Shown here: piece after piece, positions 63,174 through 64,000 of the stretch
How positions within the stretch are numbered: the first letter of the stretch is position 1
How the letters are laid out: each line of letters starts with the position of its first letter
Source of the DNA: Phenylobacterium deserti
GTDB lineage: Bacteria; Pseudomonadota; Alphaproteobacteria; Caulobacterales; Caulobacteraceae
Length of the DNA stretch: 64,000 nt
Direction of reading: 5' to 3'
Assembly: GCA_945883235.1 (NCBI GenBank)
Contig: CAMCXF010000004.1
Coordinates: 62,001 to 126,000 of the forward strand
Notes under the pieces: generated by a model
What the model was told of the DNA's origin: nothing
Seen by the model: only the letters and a program-made list of their open reading frames with translations
The model's database searches: none
Position numbers and translations under genes: made by a program

Positions 63174-63476
63174 ATGAGCCCGTTCGAAGCCCTGGCCGAA
63201 CCCAATCGCCGCCGCATTCTGGATCTGCTGCGTGACGGCGAGCGTCCGGCAGGTGAGCTGGTGGACGCGCTGGCGATCAGCCAGCCGGGCGTGTCAAAAC
63301 ACCTGAAGTTGCTGCGCGAAGCCGGGCTGGTCAGCATGCGCGCCGAGGGCCAGCGTCGGCTCTATCGGCTGGAACGTCAGGGGCTTTCCGAACTGGAGGT
63401 CTGGCTGGCCCCCTACCGCCGCGCCTGGGCGGATCGACTGGATGCCCTTGAGGCCCACCTGGAGCGTGATCAATGA
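63174..63476 (+). CDS. ArsR family winged-helix regulator
   Basis: A 100-residue ArsR/SmtB-type repressor. MSPFEALAEPNRRRILDLLRDGERPAGELVDALAISQPGVSKHLKLLREAGLVSMRAEGQRRLYRLE is a full winged helix. There are no cysteines, so the metal site of ArsR itself is missing; this is the subgroup that pairs with an SRPBCC protein. The C-terminus (LAPYRRAWADRLDALEAHLERDQ) is typical of that group. The ATG at 63174 is preferred over TTG 63168. Its stop overlaps the SRPBCC gene start by 4 bases. Confidence 0.92.
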   Translation: MSPFEALAEPNRRRILDLLRDGERPAGELVDALAISQPGVSKHLKLLREAGLVSMRAEGQRRLYRLERQGLSELEVWLAPYRRAWADRLDALEAHLERDQ

Positions 63477-63997
63477 CCCTCGACGAGGACCGGTTTGGAA
63501 CCGTCACCCGAAGCGGTGAGGGGTTCGACCTGCGATACACGCGCCGCATCGCCGCGTCGCCGGAGCGGGTATGGGCGGCGATCACCATTCCGGAGCGCAT
63601 CGCGGCCTGGTTTGCGACGGCGGATGTGCAGATTGAACCCAGGCTCGGCGGCGCCTACCGGCTGCGGTTCGGGGATGAAGGCCCCTACGCCGAGGGCGAG
63701 ATTACCGCCTTCGACCCACCCCGGCTGTTTGAACACACCTGGCCCGACCCACCCAATCCACCGGGTCGGATTCGTTACGAACTCGAAGCTAACGATGAGG
63801 CCTGCATCTTACGGCTGACAAGTTTCGGCGTCCCCGCCGCGTACATCGGCTCGCTGGCCGGCTGGCACATCTTCCTGGACGCCATCGAGCCCTCGCTGGC
63901 AGGTGTGCCCGTGACCTGGACGATGGAGGCCGAGCGAAAACTGATGGCAGTTTATGAGGCGCGGGAGCCTTGGTTGAAGGGTCTGGCGGGCACCTGA
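63473..63997 (+). CDS. SRPBCC (AHSA1/START-like) protein
   Basis: A 174-residue helix-grip protein. The core is YTRRIAASPERVWAAITIPERIAAWFATADVQIEPRLGGAYRLRFG, followed by GEITAFDPPRLFEHTWPDP, the AHSA1 pattern. The C-terminal helix LAGWHIFLDAIEPSL is also typical. It binds a hydrophobic ligand, but the identity is unknown. The ATGA overlap with arsR shows co-translation; such pairs may respond to a small lipid-like compound. The gene is complete, ending 3 bases before the window edge. Confidence 0.9.
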   Translation: MTLDEDRFGTVTRSGEGFDLRYTRRIAASPERVWAAITIPERIAAWFATADVQIEPRLGGAYRLRFGDEGPYAEGEITAFDPPRLFEHTWPDPPNPPGRIRYELEANDEACILRLTSFGVPAAYIGSLAGWHIFLDAIEPSLAGVPVTWTMEAERKLMAVYEAREPWLKGLAGT

Positions 63998-64000
63998 CGG

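Overview
The window is a contiguous, gene-dense stretch of high-GC chromosome from an alphaproteobacterium, most likely a member of the Caulobacterales (Caulobacter/Phenylobacterium-like). Supporting signs are a DUF1465/RcdA-type gene beside DUF1192 and rpmE, an alphaproteobacterial 6S RNA in front of the 5-formyltetrahydrofolate cyclo-ligase gene, a LexA site of the GAAC-N7-GAAC type in front of imuA-imuB-dnaE2, a CtrA-like box, and the serC-serA arrangement. The genus assignment is inference; no rRNA gene is present.

Layout. 1-5.99 kb: carboxylesterase end, then mostly minus-strand lipid and ester enzymes (PhyH-like oxygenase, acyl-CoA dehydrogenase, enoyl-CoA hydratase, fatty acid desaturase, EstB-like hydrolase). 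6.0-12.3 kb: 6S RNA, 5-FCL, and the SOS mutagenesis cassette imuA-imuB-dnaE2. 12.3-18.1 kb: Dps, a three-gene GMC dehydrogenase operon with a cytochrome c, a flavin monooxygenase plus alpha/beta hydrolase pair, and a small gene broken by an amber codon. 18.1-21.4 kb: rubrerythrin, GlpC-like Fe-S protein, DUF3501, YceI. 21.5-24.6 kb: multifunctional beta-oxidation protein and an SDR. 25.0-28.6 kb: ydbH-ynbE-ydbL envelope operon. 29.4-36.5 kb: glyoxylate shunt (malate synthase G, isocitrate lyase) with a divergent ScfR/RamB-type regulator and a two-headed TetR regulator. 36.5-38.5 kb: a small AT-rich island with an orphan gene, a tRNA T-arm-like relic and a HigB/HigA-type toxin-antitoxin pair. 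38.5-45.6 kb: iron-permease-like protein, sugar symporter, quinone oxidoreductase, DUF1192, rcdA, rpmE, lipid ABC exporter, nth. 45.6-50.1 kb: a complete set of E. coli yjfIJKLM plus yjfC homologues in two divergent operons around a palindromic operator. 50.2-57.1 kb: adenosine kinase, hisBHAFE, then serA and serC. 57.2-64 kb: small membrane and helical proteins, a hybrid histidine kinase, a secreted Arg/Tyr-rich protein, PhzF, nucleotidyltransferase, ThiD and an ArsR/SRPBCC pair.

Themes. Fatty-acid use is strongly represented: two beta-oxidation sets, the glyoxylate shunt and its acyl-responsive regulator. Envelope stress and lipid transport are covered by ydbH-ynbE-ydbL, the yjf cluster and an MsbA-like exporter. 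A family of long GC-rich inverted repeats (about 175-220 bp, two inverted arms, each with a hairpin) sits in at least five intergenic gaps; a second, shorter family separates serC from serA.

The least characterised system is the yjf cluster (PspA paralogue, DUF2170, DUF2491, DUF350, DUF1190 lipoprotein, glutathionylspermidine-synthase-like enzyme) with its own operator. Other points worth checking are the amber-interrupted gene, the promoter that should give a leaderless toxin mRNA, and the sigma-54-type promoter upstream of rcdA.
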